Below are positions 24,469-33,585 of a stretch of 64,000 bases of DNA, piece after piece. A program made the position numbers and the translations under genes. The notes below the pieces were generated by a model. It was not told the origin of the DNA. It worked only from the letters and a program-made list of their open reading frames with translations, and searched no databases. Source of the stretch: Andeanibacterium fulvum (GTDB taxonomy: Bacteria; Pseudomonadota; Alphaproteobacteria; Sphingomonadales; Sphingomonadaceae); contig NZ_JBANRM010000002.1 of the NCBI RefSeq assembly GCF_037154085.1, positions 372,001 through 436,000 of the forward strand, given 5' to 3'. Each line of letters starts with the position of its first letter. The first letter of the stretch is position 1.

Positions 24469-26610
24469 ATGCAGCAGTCCATGACCGACCGCCGTCTCGA
24501 TGAGATGATCAAGAAGATCCAGAAGGGATCGATGAGGATGACTGAGGACGACGCAATCGCGATCGCCGGTCAGCTTTACGGAAGCAAGCGCTACAAGCAG
24601 GCGGAAAACATGTGCCGCCAGATCCTCCAGGCAAAGCCCAAGCTGGCGGATGTCCATTCGATCCTCGGCGTGACGCTGACGGCGCAGGGCAAGGCCAAGG
24701 AAGGCATTGCCAGCCTGAAGCGCGCGATCAAGCTTCAGCCCAAGGTCGCCCGCTTCCGCTCCAATCTGGGAGAGGTCCAGCGCCAGCAGGGCCATCTCGC
24801 GGATGCGATCGTCAGCCTGCAGGAAGCGATCGAGATCGATCCCAAGAATGCGCAGGCCCATAACAACCTGGGCATCGCGCGTTTCGACAGCCGCAATTAT
24901 GCCGAAGCAGTCGCCTGCTATCGCAAGGCGCTCGAACTGCAGGCGGACTTCCCGGAAGTGCACAACAATCTGGGCAACGCGCTGCGCTGCATCGGCAAGC
25001 GCGAGGAAGCGATCGAGGCCTATCAGAACGCGCTGGCCTATCGCGAGCGTTATCCCGAGGCCTATAACAATCTCGGCACCATGCTGCGCGAACTGGGCAA
25101 GACCGAGCAGGCCGAGCATGCGCTGCGCAAGGCGATCCAGCAGAACCCGCGCTACGTGGAAGCGCATACCAACCTTGCCAATCTCTATTACACCGAAAAG
25201 CGTGACGTGGACGCGCTGCGCCTGCTGGGCGACGCGCTCAAGCTGGCACCCACGGATGTCCGCGCGCTGATCCTCACCGCGCGGATTCAGGCGCGCCGGG
25301 CCAATTTCGCCGCCGCCGAGCAGGCCTTGCGCCTCGTGCTGCGCGAGCGGCCGGAAAATGGCGAGGCGCTGACCGTGCTGGGCAGCGTGCTGCACGAGAC
25401 TGACCGTTACGACGAGGCTGTGGCGCTGCTGGAAAAGGCAGACAAGCTGCAGCCCAATAATGCCGAGACGCTGAGCTATTACGGCGTGGCGCTGAAGTCG
25501 GTCGGTCGGCTCGACGATGCACGGGAGAAGATCCTGAGCGGGCTCAAGCTCAATCCGAACCTGATCGGCGCCTATGCCAATCTCAACGACCTGGTCGACT
25601 ATTCCAAGGAAACCGAGCTTTACGAAAGCCTCACCGAGGTGGTGGAGCGGATGAAGGATCGTCCGGTCGAGCTGCGCCTGCCGCTCTATTACGCCTATGC
25701 CAAGGCGCTGGACGATAATGGCCAGCCGGAAAAGGCGCTCGAAAACTACATCGAAGGCGGCAAGATCAAGCGCAAGCTCCTCAATTACAGCGAGGAGGAA
25801 ACCTTCAAGTTCTTCGAAGACATCAAGCAGGCCTTCCCTGCGGAAATCTTCAAGAACCGGCCCTATGAAGGCAACCAGACCGACCGGTTGCTGTTCATCG
25901 TCGGCATGCCGCGTTCGGGCTCCACGCTGGTTGAACAGATCCTGGCGAGCAACGACGCCGTCTATGGCGCGGGCGAAGTGAAGTATTTCAGCCAGATGCT
26001 GCACAAGTTGCGGGATCGGTTCCCGTCGCTGTCGCGCTTCCCGCAGATGGTTTCGGAACTGAAGCCCAACCACTACAAGCTGGTGGCTGATGGGTATCAG
26101 CAGGCCATGTTCAAGAACGCCGGCGATGCCCGGATCGTTACCGACAAGCTGCTGACGAACTACTTCTTCATCGGCATGCTGCACCTGCTGTTCCCGAACG
26201 CGAAGTTCATCAACACGCGTCGCGATCCGGTCGATTGCTGCCTGTCAGCCTTCACCAAGCTGTTCAAGGACGACATGCCGCACAGCTACGACATGGGTGA
26301 ACTGGGCCGCTATTACCGCCAGTACGACGCGCTGATGAAGCACTGGGAATCCGTGCTGCCCGAAGGCGTGCTGAAGGCGGTGGAATACGAAAACGTCGTC
26401 GCCGATACCGAGAAGGAAGCGCGTGGCATCATCGAATTCCTTGGCCTCGACTGGGACGACAAGATGCTGGAATTCCACAAGTCCAGCCGCCCGGTGAAGA
26501 CCGCCAGCGTCGCCCAGGTGCGCAAGCCGATCTACAAGACTGCGGTCCAGCGCTGGAAGAAATATGGCGACGGCCTGCAGCCGCTGATCGACGCGATCGA
26601 GAAGCCCTGA
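24469..26610 (+). CDS. TPR-repeat sulfotransferase-like protein
   Basis: 713 residues from ATG 24469; an upstream in-frame ATG at 24403 has less support. The first ~440 residues are tandem tetratricopeptide repeats, each with the usual A-x-NNLG-x pattern (AHNNLGIARF, VHNNLGNALR, AYNNLGTMLR). The C-terminal ~250 residues form a sulfotransferase domain: the PAPS-binding P-loop GMPRSGSTLVEQIL lies near residue 480, then FINTRRDPVDCCLS (3'-phosphate loop). It probably moves a sulfate to a protein, glycan or lipid using the TPRs as partner scaffold. No signal peptide. Ends before a strong terminator. Confidence 0.9.
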   Translation: MQQSMTDRRLDEMIKKIQKGSMRMTEDDAIAIAGQLYGSKRYKQAENMCRQILQAKPKLADVHSILGVTLTAQGKAKEGIASLKRAIKLQPKVARFRSNLGEVQRQQGHLADAIVSLQEAIEIDPKNAQAHNNLGIARFDSRNYAEAVACYRKALELQADFPEVHNNLGNALRCIGKREEAIEAYQNALAYRERYPEAYNNLGTMLRELGKTEQAEHALRKAIQQNPRYVEAHTNLANLYYTEKRDVDALRLLGDALKLAPTDVRALILTARIQARRANFAAAEQALRLVLRERPENGEALTVLGSVLHETDRYDEAVALLEKADKLQPNNAETLSYYGVALKSVGRLDDAREKILSGLKLNPNLIGAYANLNDLVDYSKETELYESLTEVVERMKDRPVELRLPLYYAYAKALDDNGQPEKALENYIEGGKIKRKLLNYSEEETFKFFEDIKQAFPAEIFKNRPYEGNQTDRLLFIVGMPRSGSTLVEQILASNDAVYGAGEVKYFSQMLHKLRDRFPSLSRFPQMVSELKPNHYKLVADGYQQAMFKNAGDARIVTDKLLTNYFFIGMLHLLFPNAKFINTRRDPVDCCLSAFTKLFKDDMPHSYDMGELGRYYRQYDALMKHWESVLPEGVLKAVEYENVVADTEKEARGIIEFLGLDWDDKMLEFHKSSRPVKTASVAQVRKPIYKTAVQRWKKYGDGLQPLIDAIEKP

Positions 26611-26644
26611 GCCGGTTGCGCGCTCAACCCGCAGACAGGAAAAG

Positions 26645-26673
26645 AAAAAGGGGAGCTTTGGGCTCCCCTTTTT
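26645..26673. terminator. bidirectional intrinsic terminator
   Basis: A 12-bp stem AAAAAGGGGAGC / GCTCCCCTTTTT with a 5-base loop, T-rich on both strands. It lies between convergent genes and can stop transcription from either side. Confidence 0.92.
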
Positions 26674-26733
26674 CTTGGCCGCCTTCCGGTGGCCTGTTTC
26701 TCGGGCATGTCCGGCAGATACGGGCCCGGCGCG

Positions 26734-27639
26734 TCAGTCTCCGGTGTGCGGCTTCCCGGCTGCTTGCTGTTCCAGCCAGCGTGCGCGGATCGTGTCGGAC
26801 GTCTCGCGGCTGCCATCGTGACTCCAGCCCGGTTCGCGCAGCAGGTAGGATAATTTGTGCCGCCAGGGCGCGTGCCACATGTCGCGCACGATCCCGATCC
26901 ATTCGTGGAATACGGACCACAGCAGGTTGAAGCTGCCGAGCTGCTTCACGATGCCATAGCGGATGCGCAGATCGTCCCGTTCCGGCTGGTAAGTGCCGAA
27001 CAATTTGTCCCACAGGATGAATGTGCCCGCATAGTTCCGGTCGAGATAGAGCGGGTTGGTCGCATGGTGGACCCGATGGTGCGAAGGTGTGTTCATCACT
27101 GCCTCGAACCAGCGCGGCAGCTTCCCGATCGCCTCGGTGTGAATCCAGAACTGATAGATCAGGTTCAGCCCGCCGCAGAACAGGATCATCGCCGGATGGA
27201 AGCCGATCAGGGCAAGCGGCAGGCGGAAAATGAACGTGATCGCGATGAAGCCCGTCCAGGTCTGACGTAATGCGGTGGACAGGTTGTAATGCTGGCTCGA
27301 ATGGTGGTTCACATGGCTGGCCCAGAACCAGCGGATGCGATGGCCGAAACGGTGGGACCAGTAATAGGCGAAATCGTCCAGTACGAAGCACAGCCCCCAA
27401 GCCCACCACTGCCAGCCGATCTCGAACAGGCGATAGTCATACAGCTTTACCAGCATCGCCAGCACCAGCGACGCGGTGAGGGCGCCCGCCACTGTGCTGC
27501 CCAGCCCGAAGGCAAGCGAGACGGCGGTGTCGCGCGGTTCGTAAGCCTGCGGTGCGCGCAGCCTTGCCCAGACCATTTCGGCCAGGACCAGCAATATGAA
27601 TGCAGGAATCGCGTAATTGACGGGATCGAAATCCGGCAC
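26734..27639 (-). CDS. sterol desaturase / fatty acid hydroxylase-family protein
   Basis: 301 residues, integral membrane. The diiron-binding histidine boxes are present: HRFGH, HVNHH and HRVHH, plus an additional W-H-T context (FWIHTEAIG). Hydrophobic segments lie around residues 10-25, 45-70, 80-95 and 145-170. Such enzymes hydroxylate or desaturate lipids; in sphingomonads a role in 2-hydroxy fatty acid or sphingolipid modification is conceivable but not shown. It is the last of a four-gene leftward group (TerC, DUF442, small membrane protein, this gene). Confidence 0.92.
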   Translation of the reverse strand: MPDFDPVNYAIPAFILLVLAEMVWARLRAPQAYEPRDTAVSLAFGLGSTVAGALTASLVLAMLVKLYDYRLFEIGWQWWAWGLCFVLDDFAYYWSHRFGHRIRWFWASHVNHHSSQHYNLSTALRQTWTGFIAITFIFRLPLALIGFHPAMILFCGGLNLIYQFWIHTEAIGKLPRWFEAVMNTPSHHRVHHATNPLYLDRNYAGTFILWDKLFGTYQPERDDLRIRYGIVKQLGSFNLLWSVFHEWIGIVRDMWHAPWRHKLSYLLREPGWSHDGSRETSDTIRARWLEQQAAGKPHTGD

Positions 27640-27642
27640 CGC

Positions 27643-28044
27643 TCAGCCCTCCGGCGCGTTTATGCGCCTTTCCCACGCCTCGGCCTCGTAGCCGAGATCG
27701 AGTGTCATTGCCGGGAAAGTGGGGTCGGAGCCTGTCACCGTCAACTGCGTTCCCGTGCGCAGGGCGCGGGCGGTTTCGTCCAGCAGCCGGGCGACGAACA
27801 GGGCGCCATGCGGAACCAGCACCATGATACGATTTCGGGAATCGGCCAGCAGTGCCCCGCGGCCGTCTTTGGCCAACGTCACATGTTCGGCGCTGAAGCC
27901 GCAAAGCGCATTATCCGCCAGTTCGCGCGCTTCGGCTTCGCCCGCTATGCGCGCGCCTCTTCCAAGGCCGAGCCACCAGGAAACGAGAACAAGAAAAGCG
28001 ACCCCGACGAGCGAGCCCGCAAAGACGAGCAACTGCCCGCTCAT
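27643..28044 (-). CDS. membrane-anchored protein of unknown function
   Basis: 133 residues: one N-terminal transmembrane helix (about 5-28) and a soluble domain of about 100 residues with no motif I know. Its start overlaps the stop of the upstream DUF442 gene by four bases, and the hydroxylase gene starts three bases after its stop, so it is co-translated with both. Function unknown. Confidence 0.8.
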   Translation of the reverse strand: MSGQLLVFAGSLVGVAFLVLVSWWLGLGRGARIAGEAEARELADNALCGFSAEHVTLAKDGRGALLADSRNRIMVLVPHGALFVARLLDETARALRTGTQLTVTGSDPTFPAMTLDLGYEAEAWERRINAPEG

Positions 28045-28478
28045 CCCCGCGCGGAGTAAATCGCGTCCATCGCGGCACGCACGGGCGCGACGTCATAGCC
28101 GGCAGCGGCTGCCGCATCGGCGATCTCGGCAGGTTCGCGCCCGCGCATGGCTTCGGCCAGCGACCACAACAGGGTGGAGCGCGTGCCGCTGCGACAATAG
28201 GCCAGCACTGGACCATGGGCTTCGCCGAGCGCCTGGGCCATGGAGGAAACATCGTCCTGCGAGAGGCTTTGCATCGTTACCGGAATGGCGATGTAGTCCA
28301 TGCCCGCCGCGTGAGCGGCTGCCTCGATCTCGGCGCCGGGGGTCTGTTCGTCGGACTCGCCTTCCGGGCGGTTGTTGATCACCAGCGTGACGCCCAGCTG
28401 CGCGGCCTGGGCAATGTCGGCCAAGCCGATTTGCGGGCTGGCATAGATGCCCTCGCCCAGCTTGCGGAAATCGCTCAT
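28041..28478 (-). CDS. DUF442 / TIGR01244-type phosphatase-like protein
   Basis: 145 residues. The motif YCRSGTRS carries the Cys-x5-Arg signature of dual-specificity phosphatases, and VINNRPEGESDEQTPG fits the DUF442 (beta-lactamase-hydrolase-like) family, often linked to sulfide or sulfur transfer. It begins at the end of the upstream terC gene (overlapping ATGA) and overlaps the next gene likewise. The catalytic cysteine is present; the substrate is unknown. Confidence 0.88.
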   Translation of the reverse strand: MSDFRKLGEGIYASPQIGLADIAQAAQLGVTLVINNRPEGESDEQTPGAEIEAAAHAAGMDYIAIPVTMQSLSQDDVSSMAQALGEAHGPVLAYCRSGTRSTLLWSLAEAMRGREPAEIADAAAAAGYDVAPVRAAMDAIYSARG

Positions 28479-29281
28479 GCCGTTTTCTCCCCCGCGGCCG
28501 CGTGCGTTTTGGCGCGGCGGTTGCGCTTCACCATGTTGAGCATCTCGACGCCCACCGAGAAGCCCATGGCGGCATAGACATAGCCCTTGGGCACATGGAA
28601 GCCGAAGCCATCCGCAATCAGCACGAGGCCGATCATCACGAGGAAGGCGAGGGCGAGCATCACCAGGGTGGGGTTCTTCTCGATGAAGCCGGCCAGCGGA
28701 TTGGCGGCGACCAGCATCAGGCCCACAGTGATCACCACGGCGGCGACCATGATCGGCACATGATCCGTCATGCCAACGGCCGTAAGGATCGAATCGATGG
28801 AAAAGACCAGGTCCAGCGCGATGATCTGGGCGATAGCGGAGCCGAAGGCGATCTGGGCAATGCCCTTGTCCTGGTCCAGCAGTTCGCCGCTCTCCCCCTC
28901 GGGGTCCATATTATGATGGATTTCCTTGGTGGCCTTCCACAGCAGGAACAGGCCGCCCGCCAGCAGGATCAGGTCGCGGCCTGAAAAAGCCGTCTCGAAA
29001 CTCGGTTCGCCATGTTCGCCCGGTGCGCCGGTGATGCCGAGATCGAACAGCGGGGTCTGCAGCGTCACGATCCAGCCGATCAGCATCAGCAGCGCGATGC
29101 GCATGACCAATGCCAGCATCAGGCCGATTCGGCGGGCCTTGGCCTGCTGATGCTCGGGCAATTTGTTGGACAGGATCGCAATGAAGACGAGATTGTCGAT
29201 GCCCAGCACGACTTCGAGCACGACAAGTGTGACCAGTGCGGCCCAGGCGGCGGGGTCGGAAAACAGCGCGATGATATCCAT
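28475..29281 (-). CDS. TerC-family integral membrane protein
   Basis: 268 residues from ATG 29279-29281. The start MDIIALFSDPAAWAALVTLV, then VLEVVLGIDNLVFIAILSNK, has the TerC signature (EVVLGIDN), repeated in the second half as ALDLVFSIDSILTAVGM. Acidic residues inside these helices are thought to handle metal ions such as manganese. It has about seven membrane segments. It is first in the leftward four-gene set. The frame is open further upstream but without support. Confidence 0.93.
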   Translation of the reverse strand: MDIIALFSDPAAWAALVTLVVLEVVLGIDNLVFIAILSNKLPEHQQAKARRIGLMLALVMRIALLMLIGWIVTLQTPLFDLGITGAPGEHGEPSFETAFSGRDLILLAGGLFLLWKATKEIHHNMDPEGESGELLDQDKGIAQIAFGSAIAQIIALDLVFSIDSILTAVGMTDHVPIMVAAVVITVGLMLVAANPLAGFIEKNPTLVMLALAFLVMIGLVLIADGFGFHVPKGYVYAAMGFSVGVEMLNMVKRNRRAKTHAAAGEKTA

Positions 29282-29532
29282 AATGCGGCGCCTTGTGCCG
29301 AAGCGCGGGGCGGCTGGCAAGCGCGCCGAAGCGCTGCAAGAGGCCGTAATATCGCAGTCAAGAAGGAATCGCTTAAATCGTTCGCACCGAAAACGAATCT
29401 GCGTTATACGTGGTGGATGTTTGTAGGGCGGGAGAGGGGTGTCCGCCCTCGCATCCGGCGCGTTTCGTCCGCGCGGCCGGGTGTCTCGCATCCGCGAAAC
29501 GTATGTGACGAAGTGAAGGTACGTTAGGTTTC

Positions 29533-30306
29533 ATGGGTTTTGACAGAGGTCGTCGCGGCCGGGGACGCGACAAAAGGGATGGCATCGGCGAAGACGGCTT
29601 TGATCCCTTCATGGATGGCGGTCCGCGGTTCGGTGATTCCGATCGTTTCGGTGGTGGCGATCGCTTCGGCGGTGGTGACCGCTTTGGCGGCGGCGATCGC
29701 TTCGGTGGTGGCGGTCCGCGCGGCGGCGGTGGCGGCGGCTTCGGCGGTCCCCGTGGCGGTGGCGGTGGTGGTTTCGGCGGCCCTCGTGGCGGCGGCGGCG
29801 GTGGCGGTATGCCTGCCCAGGTCGTCGGTGCCGGCAAGGGCACCGTGAAGTTCTTCAATGCTGGCAAGGGCTTCGGCTTTATCCAGCAGGAAGGCGGCGG
29901 AGAGGACGTGTTCGTCCATATCAGCCAGGTCGAGCGCGCAGGCCTTGAAGGTCTCGCTGAAGGTCAGGAACTGGCCTTCAACCTCGTCGATCGCGGCGGC
30001 AAGATTTCCGCAGCCGATCTTCAGGTCGTTGGTGATGTGATCCCGGTCGAGCAGCGCGCTCCGGCTGCGCCGCAGCGTCAGCGCACTGGCGAGAAGGCCA
30101 CCGGCACGGTGAAGTTCTTCAATTCCATGAAGGGCTTCGGCTTCATCACGCGCGACGATGGCGAACCCGATGCATTCGTGCATATCAGCGCAGTGGAACG
30201 GTCCGGCCTGTCCCAGCTCAACGAAGGCGACAAGCTGGAATTCGAACTCGAAGTCGATCGACGAGGCAAGTACTCGGCGGTCAACCTTGTGCCCGTTCAG
30301 GGCTGA
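29533..30306 (+). CDS. double cold-shock-domain protein with Gly/Arg-rich N-terminus
   Basis: 257 residues. Residues 1-95 are low complexity: RGRRGRGR, then four DRFGGG units, then three GGGFGGPRG units. Two cold-shock domains follow, about 100-166 and 189-255, each with RNP1 KGFGFI and RNP2 FVHI. Such domains bind single-stranded RNA or DNA. Paired cold-shock domains are usual in alphaproteobacteria, but the long RGG-like extension recalls eukaryotic RNA-binding proteins that form condensates. A 250-bp leader precedes it and two hairpins follow. Confidence 0.93.
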   Translation: MGFDRGRRGRGRDKRDGIGEDGFDPFMDGGPRFGDSDRFGGGDRFGGGDRFGGGDRFGGGGPRGGGGGGFGGPRGGGGGGFGGPRGGGGGGGMPAQVVGAGKGTVKFFNAGKGFGFIQQEGGGEDVFVHISQVERAGLEGLAEGQELAFNLVDRGGKISAADLQVVGDVIPVEQRAPAAPQRQRTGEKATGTVKFFNSMKGFGFITRDDGEPDAFVHISAVERSGLSQLNEGDKLEFELEVDRRGKYSAVNLVPVQG

Positions 30307-30365
30307 CCAGCCCGCGTTTCGCCCGGTGGTTTGACCGGGCTTCCGCAAAAGCCTAAACGGTAGCG

Positions 30366-30391
30366 AATGGCGGCCCTCCGGGGCCGCCATT
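30366..30391 (+). terminator. hairpin terminator after the cold-shock gene
   Basis: An 11-bp stem AATGGCGGCCC / GGGCCGCCATT with loop TCCG, followed by TGTCGTT. A smaller hairpin GCCCGGT / ACCGGGC sits at 30321-30340 just before it. The U-run is weak but the two stems together make a plausible end of transcript. Confidence 0.7.
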
Positions 30392-30449
30392 TGTCGTTCC
30401 AATAAACCTTACGGATAATACCACCTCAACAGTCCAAGGGAGTTCCACG

Positions 30450-31646
30450 ATGTCGATCACTCCGCTCATGCCCGTCTACCCCCGGTGCGACGTCCGCCCG
30501 GTGCGCGGCGAGGGTTGCTACCTGATCGGGGAGCGCGGCGAACGATATCTGGACTTTGCGGCCGGGATTGCGGTGAACGCGCTTGGTCACGGTCATCCCC
30601 ACCTGACCAAGGCGATCCAGGAACAGGCCGCCACGCTGATGCATGTCAGCAATCTCTACGGTTCGCCGCAGGGTGAAGCGCTGGCGCAGCGCATTGTCGA
30701 CAATTGCTTTGCCGATACGGTGTTCTTCACCAATTCCGGCGCCGAGGCGATCGAATGCGCGATCAAGACCGCGCGCCGCTATTTCTACGTCAACGGCCAG
30801 CCGAACCGGACCAAGATCATCACTTTCAACAACGCCTTCCACGGGCGGACGATGGGTGCGATCTCGGCCACTAATCAGCCCAAGATGCGCGACGGTTTCG
30901 AACCGCTCGTGCCGGGCTTCGCCTATGCCCCGTTCAACGATCTGGAAGCCGCGCTGGCACTGGTCGATGACGATACGGCCGGCTTCATGGTGGAAACGGT
31001 GCAGGGCGAAGGCGGGATGACGGCGGGCACGCCGGAATTCATCCAGGGTCTGCGCAAGGCATGCGACGAGCGCGGCATGCTGCTGATCCTCGACGAGATC
31101 CAGTGCGGCTATGGCCGGACCGGCAAGTTCTTCGCCCATGAACATTATGGCATCACGCCGGATATCATGACGGCGGCAAAGGGCATTGGCGGCGGCTTCC
31201 CGCTCGGCGCCTGTCTCGCCACTGCTGAAGCGGCCAAGGGCATGGTGTTCGGCACGCATGGCTCCACCTATGGCGGCAATCCGCTCGCCATGGCAGCGGG
31301 CATGGCGATCCTCGATGTCATGCTGGAACCCGGCTTCTTCGACCACGTCACCGCCATGGGCGAGCGCATGCGCGCGGCGTTCGAGCAGCTGATGCCCAAT
31401 CACGATCACCTGTTCGAGGAAATCCGCGGCAAGGGCCTGATGCTGGGTATCAAACTGAAGGAACCGGCCGTTTCGCGCGATTTCGTGGCGCATCTGCGCG
31501 ACAATCACGGACTCCTCACCGTTGCGGCGGGCGAGAACGTGTTCCGCGTCCTGCCGCCGCTGGTGATCGACGAAAGCCACATCGCCGAATGCATGGAACG
31601 GCTGAGCGAGGGGGCGCGGAGTTACGCGCCGCTTAGCGATGACTGA
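30450..31646 (+). CDS. argD: acetylornithine aminotransferase
   Basis: 398 residues, class III PLP aminotransferase. It converts N-acetylglutamate semialdehyde to N-acetylornithine in arginine synthesis and may also act on succinyl-diaminopimelate precursors. Motifs: FTNSGAEAIECAIK, NAFHGRTMGA, LILDEIQCGYGRTG (cofactor Asp) and the PLP lysine K244 in MTAAKGIGGGFP. An AAGGGAG site precedes ATG. Its stop overlaps the argF start, so argD-argF(-hslO) form an operon. Confidence 0.96.
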   Translation: MSITPLMPVYPRCDVRPVRGEGCYLIGERGERYLDFAAGIAVNALGHGHPHLTKAIQEQAATLMHVSNLYGSPQGEALAQRIVDNCFADTVFFTNSGAEAIECAIKTARRYFYVNGQPNRTKIITFNNAFHGRTMGAISATNQPKMRDGFEPLVPGFAYAPFNDLEAALALVDDDTAGFMVETVQGEGGMTAGTPEFIQGLRKACDERGMLLILDEIQCGYGRTGKFFAHEHYGITPDIMTAAKGIGGGFPLGACLATAEAAKGMVFGTHGSTYGGNPLAMAAGMAILDVMLEPGFFDHVTAMGERMRAAFEQLMPNHDHLFEEIRGKGLMLGIKLKEPAVSRDFVAHLRDNHGLLTVAAGENVFRVLPPLVIDESHIAECMERLSEGARSYAPLSDD

Positions 31647-32577
31647 TCCGATGATCCGGCATTTCCTCGACCTCTCCGATGCGGGAGGCGACGCGATCGC
31701 GGCGATGATCAATGACGCGATGGAGCGCAAGGCCGCGCGTGCGGCCCTGCCCAAGGGGGCGTCCGATGCTGATGCTCCTTTGGCGGGCCATGTGCTGGCG
31801 ATGATCTTCGAGAAGAATTCCACCCGTACGCGGGTGAGCTTCGACATCGCCATGCGCCAGCTGGGCGGCAGTGCGCTGATCCTCGATGCGGGCACTACCC
31901 AGCTCGGGCGTGGCGAATCGCTGGCCGATACGGCGCGCGTGCTCAGCCGCATGTGCGATGCGATCATGATCCGCACCGACGATCACGCCAAGATCGACGA
32001 ACTGGCGCGCCATGCCAGCGTGCCGGTGATCAACGGCCTGACCGACCGTTCGCATCCCTGCCAGATCGTTGCCGACCTGCTCACCGTGGTGGAACACGGC
32101 AAGCCGCTGCCCGGCCTCGAAGTTGCCTGGCTGGGCGACGGGAACAATGTGCTCCATTCGATCCTCGAGGCGGCAGGGCTGATGAAGTTCAACGTCCGCG
32201 TGGGCACGCCCGCCGGCTATGAACCCGATCCCGAATTCGTCGAGATGGCGCGTGCGGGCGGGGCGGTGGTCACGCTCACCAACGATCCGGCCGAAGTAGC
32301 GGCGGGCGCCGATGTCGTCGTCACCGATACCTGGGTGTCGATGGGGCAGGCCCATGCCGAGGAAAAGCTGGCCGCCATGGCTCCGTTCCAGGTGAACGAA
32401 GCGCTGATGGCTCGTGCGGCTGCCGATGCGATCTTCCTGCACTGCCTGCCTGCCCATGTGGGTGAGGAAGTGAGCGAAGGCGTATTCGAAAGCGCCCAGT
32501 CGGTGGTGTTCGATGAAGCCGAGAATCGTATTCACGGGCAGAAGTCCGTGCTGCTCTGGGCATTCGGAAAGCTCTGA
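31639..32577 (+). CDS. argF: ornithine carbamoyltransferase
   Basis: 312 residues. It makes citrulline from ornithine and carbamoyl phosphate. The carbamoyl-phosphate site is FEKNSTRTRVSFDIAMRQLG, with DRSHPCQIVADLL and the ornithine-side HCLPAH also present. The ATG lies within the last codons of argD (8-base overlap). hslO starts 10 bases after its stop. Confidence 0.97.
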   Translation: MTDPMIRHFLDLSDAGGDAIAAMINDAMERKAARAALPKGASDADAPLAGHVLAMIFEKNSTRTRVSFDIAMRQLGGSALILDAGTTQLGRGESLADTARVLSRMCDAIMIRTDDHAKIDELARHASVPVINGLTDRSHPCQIVADLLTVVEHGKPLPGLEVAWLGDGNNVLHSILEAAGLMKFNVRVGTPAGYEPDPEFVEMARAGGAVVTLTNDPAEVAAGADVVVTDTWVSMGQAHAEEKLAAMAPFQVNEALMARAAADAIFLHCLPAHVGEEVSEGVFESAQSVVFDEAENRIHGQKSVLLWAFGKL

Positions 32578-32587
32578 AGGCACATCC

Positions 32588-33496
32588 TTGACTGACGTGA
32601 TCCCGATTCTCGAAGACGAAACCGGTTTCGACCGGCTGCTGGCCTTCACACTGCCCGACCGCGATGCTCGCGGCCGGGTAGTGCGCCTTGGCCCGGTGGT
32701 GGAAGAAATCCTCTCGGCCCATTCCTATCCTCCTGCGATCAAGTGCCTGCTGGCCGAAGCCCTGGTATTGGCGGCGCTGCTGGGCTCGCTGCTCAAGGAA
32801 GATGGCAGCCAGATCACGATGCAGGCGCAGGCCCAGGGCGGGATCGTTTCGCTGCTGGTATGCGATTATCGCGGCGGCGAATTGCGCGGCTATGCCCAGT
32901 TCGATGAAGCGGGTGTTGCGGCGCTTGGTTCGAATCCTTCGCTCGGTGCGCTGTTCGGCGAGGGCTATCTGGCGATTACCTTCGATCTTGCCGCTACCGG
33001 GCAGCGTTATCAGGGCATCGTTCCGCTGGAAGGCGGATCGCTCGCACAGGCCTGCGAAAGCTACTTCGCCCAGTCCGAACAGGTGCCGACCCTGATTCGC
33101 GCGGCGGTTCGCACGAATGGCGAAAGCTGCGTCGCGGGCGGGCTGTTGGTGCAGCACTTGCCCGAAGGCGAAGAAGGGCGCGAGCGACTGCACGTGCAAC
33201 TCGATCATCCCGAATGGGAGCATGTCGCAGTGATCGCCGGCAGCACGCGGCATGACGAGCTGACCGATCCTTCGCTCTCGCTGGAGGCGCTGGTCTGGCG
33301 GCTGTTCCACGAGGAACGCGAAGTGCGCGTGGAAAAGGGAGCCCGCCTTTCGCGCGGTTGCCGCTGCACGGTGGCGCATTATGAGAGCGTCCTTTCGCGC
33401 TTTCCCGAGGCCGAGCGTGCCGAAATGCGCAATGAGGATGGCAAGATCGTGGTCGATTGCGCATTCTGTTCCAGACTGTTCAATATTGAATTGTAG
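32588..33496 (+). CDS. hslO: redox-regulated chaperone Hsp33
   Basis: 302 residues from TTG 32588. This start gives a normal family N-terminus (TDVIPILEDETGFDRLLAFT) and no ATG is placed suitably. Hsp33 is a cytosolic holdase activated by oxidation. The zinc/redox centre at the C-terminus is complete: CRC (in SRGCRCTV) and CAFC, i.e. CxC and CxxC. The conserved MQAQAQGGIVSLLVCDYRG stretch of the substrate-binding domain is present. It follows argF by 10 bp, an arrangement seen in other alphaproteobacteria. Confidence 0.95.
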   Translation: MTDVIPILEDETGFDRLLAFTLPDRDARGRVVRLGPVVEEILSAHSYPPAIKCLLAEALVLAALLGSLLKEDGSQITMQAQAQGGIVSLLVCDYRGGELRGYAQFDEAGVAALGSNPSLGALFGEGYLAITFDLAATGQRYQGIVPLEGGSLAQACESYFAQSEQVPTLIRAAVRTNGESCVAGGLLVQHLPEGEEGRERLHVQLDHPEWEHVAVIAGSTRHDELTDPSLSLEALVWRLFHEEREVRVEKGARLSRGCRCTVAHYESVLSRFPEAERAEMRNEDGKIVVDCAFCSRLFNIEL

Positions 33497-33585
33497 CACG
33501 GTTCGTCGCTCATAAAGTGCAATTTGCCGTTCAGCTTCGTCGTGTTACAAGGCACGCGACAATGCGGGGGCGGAGTTTTCATCTG

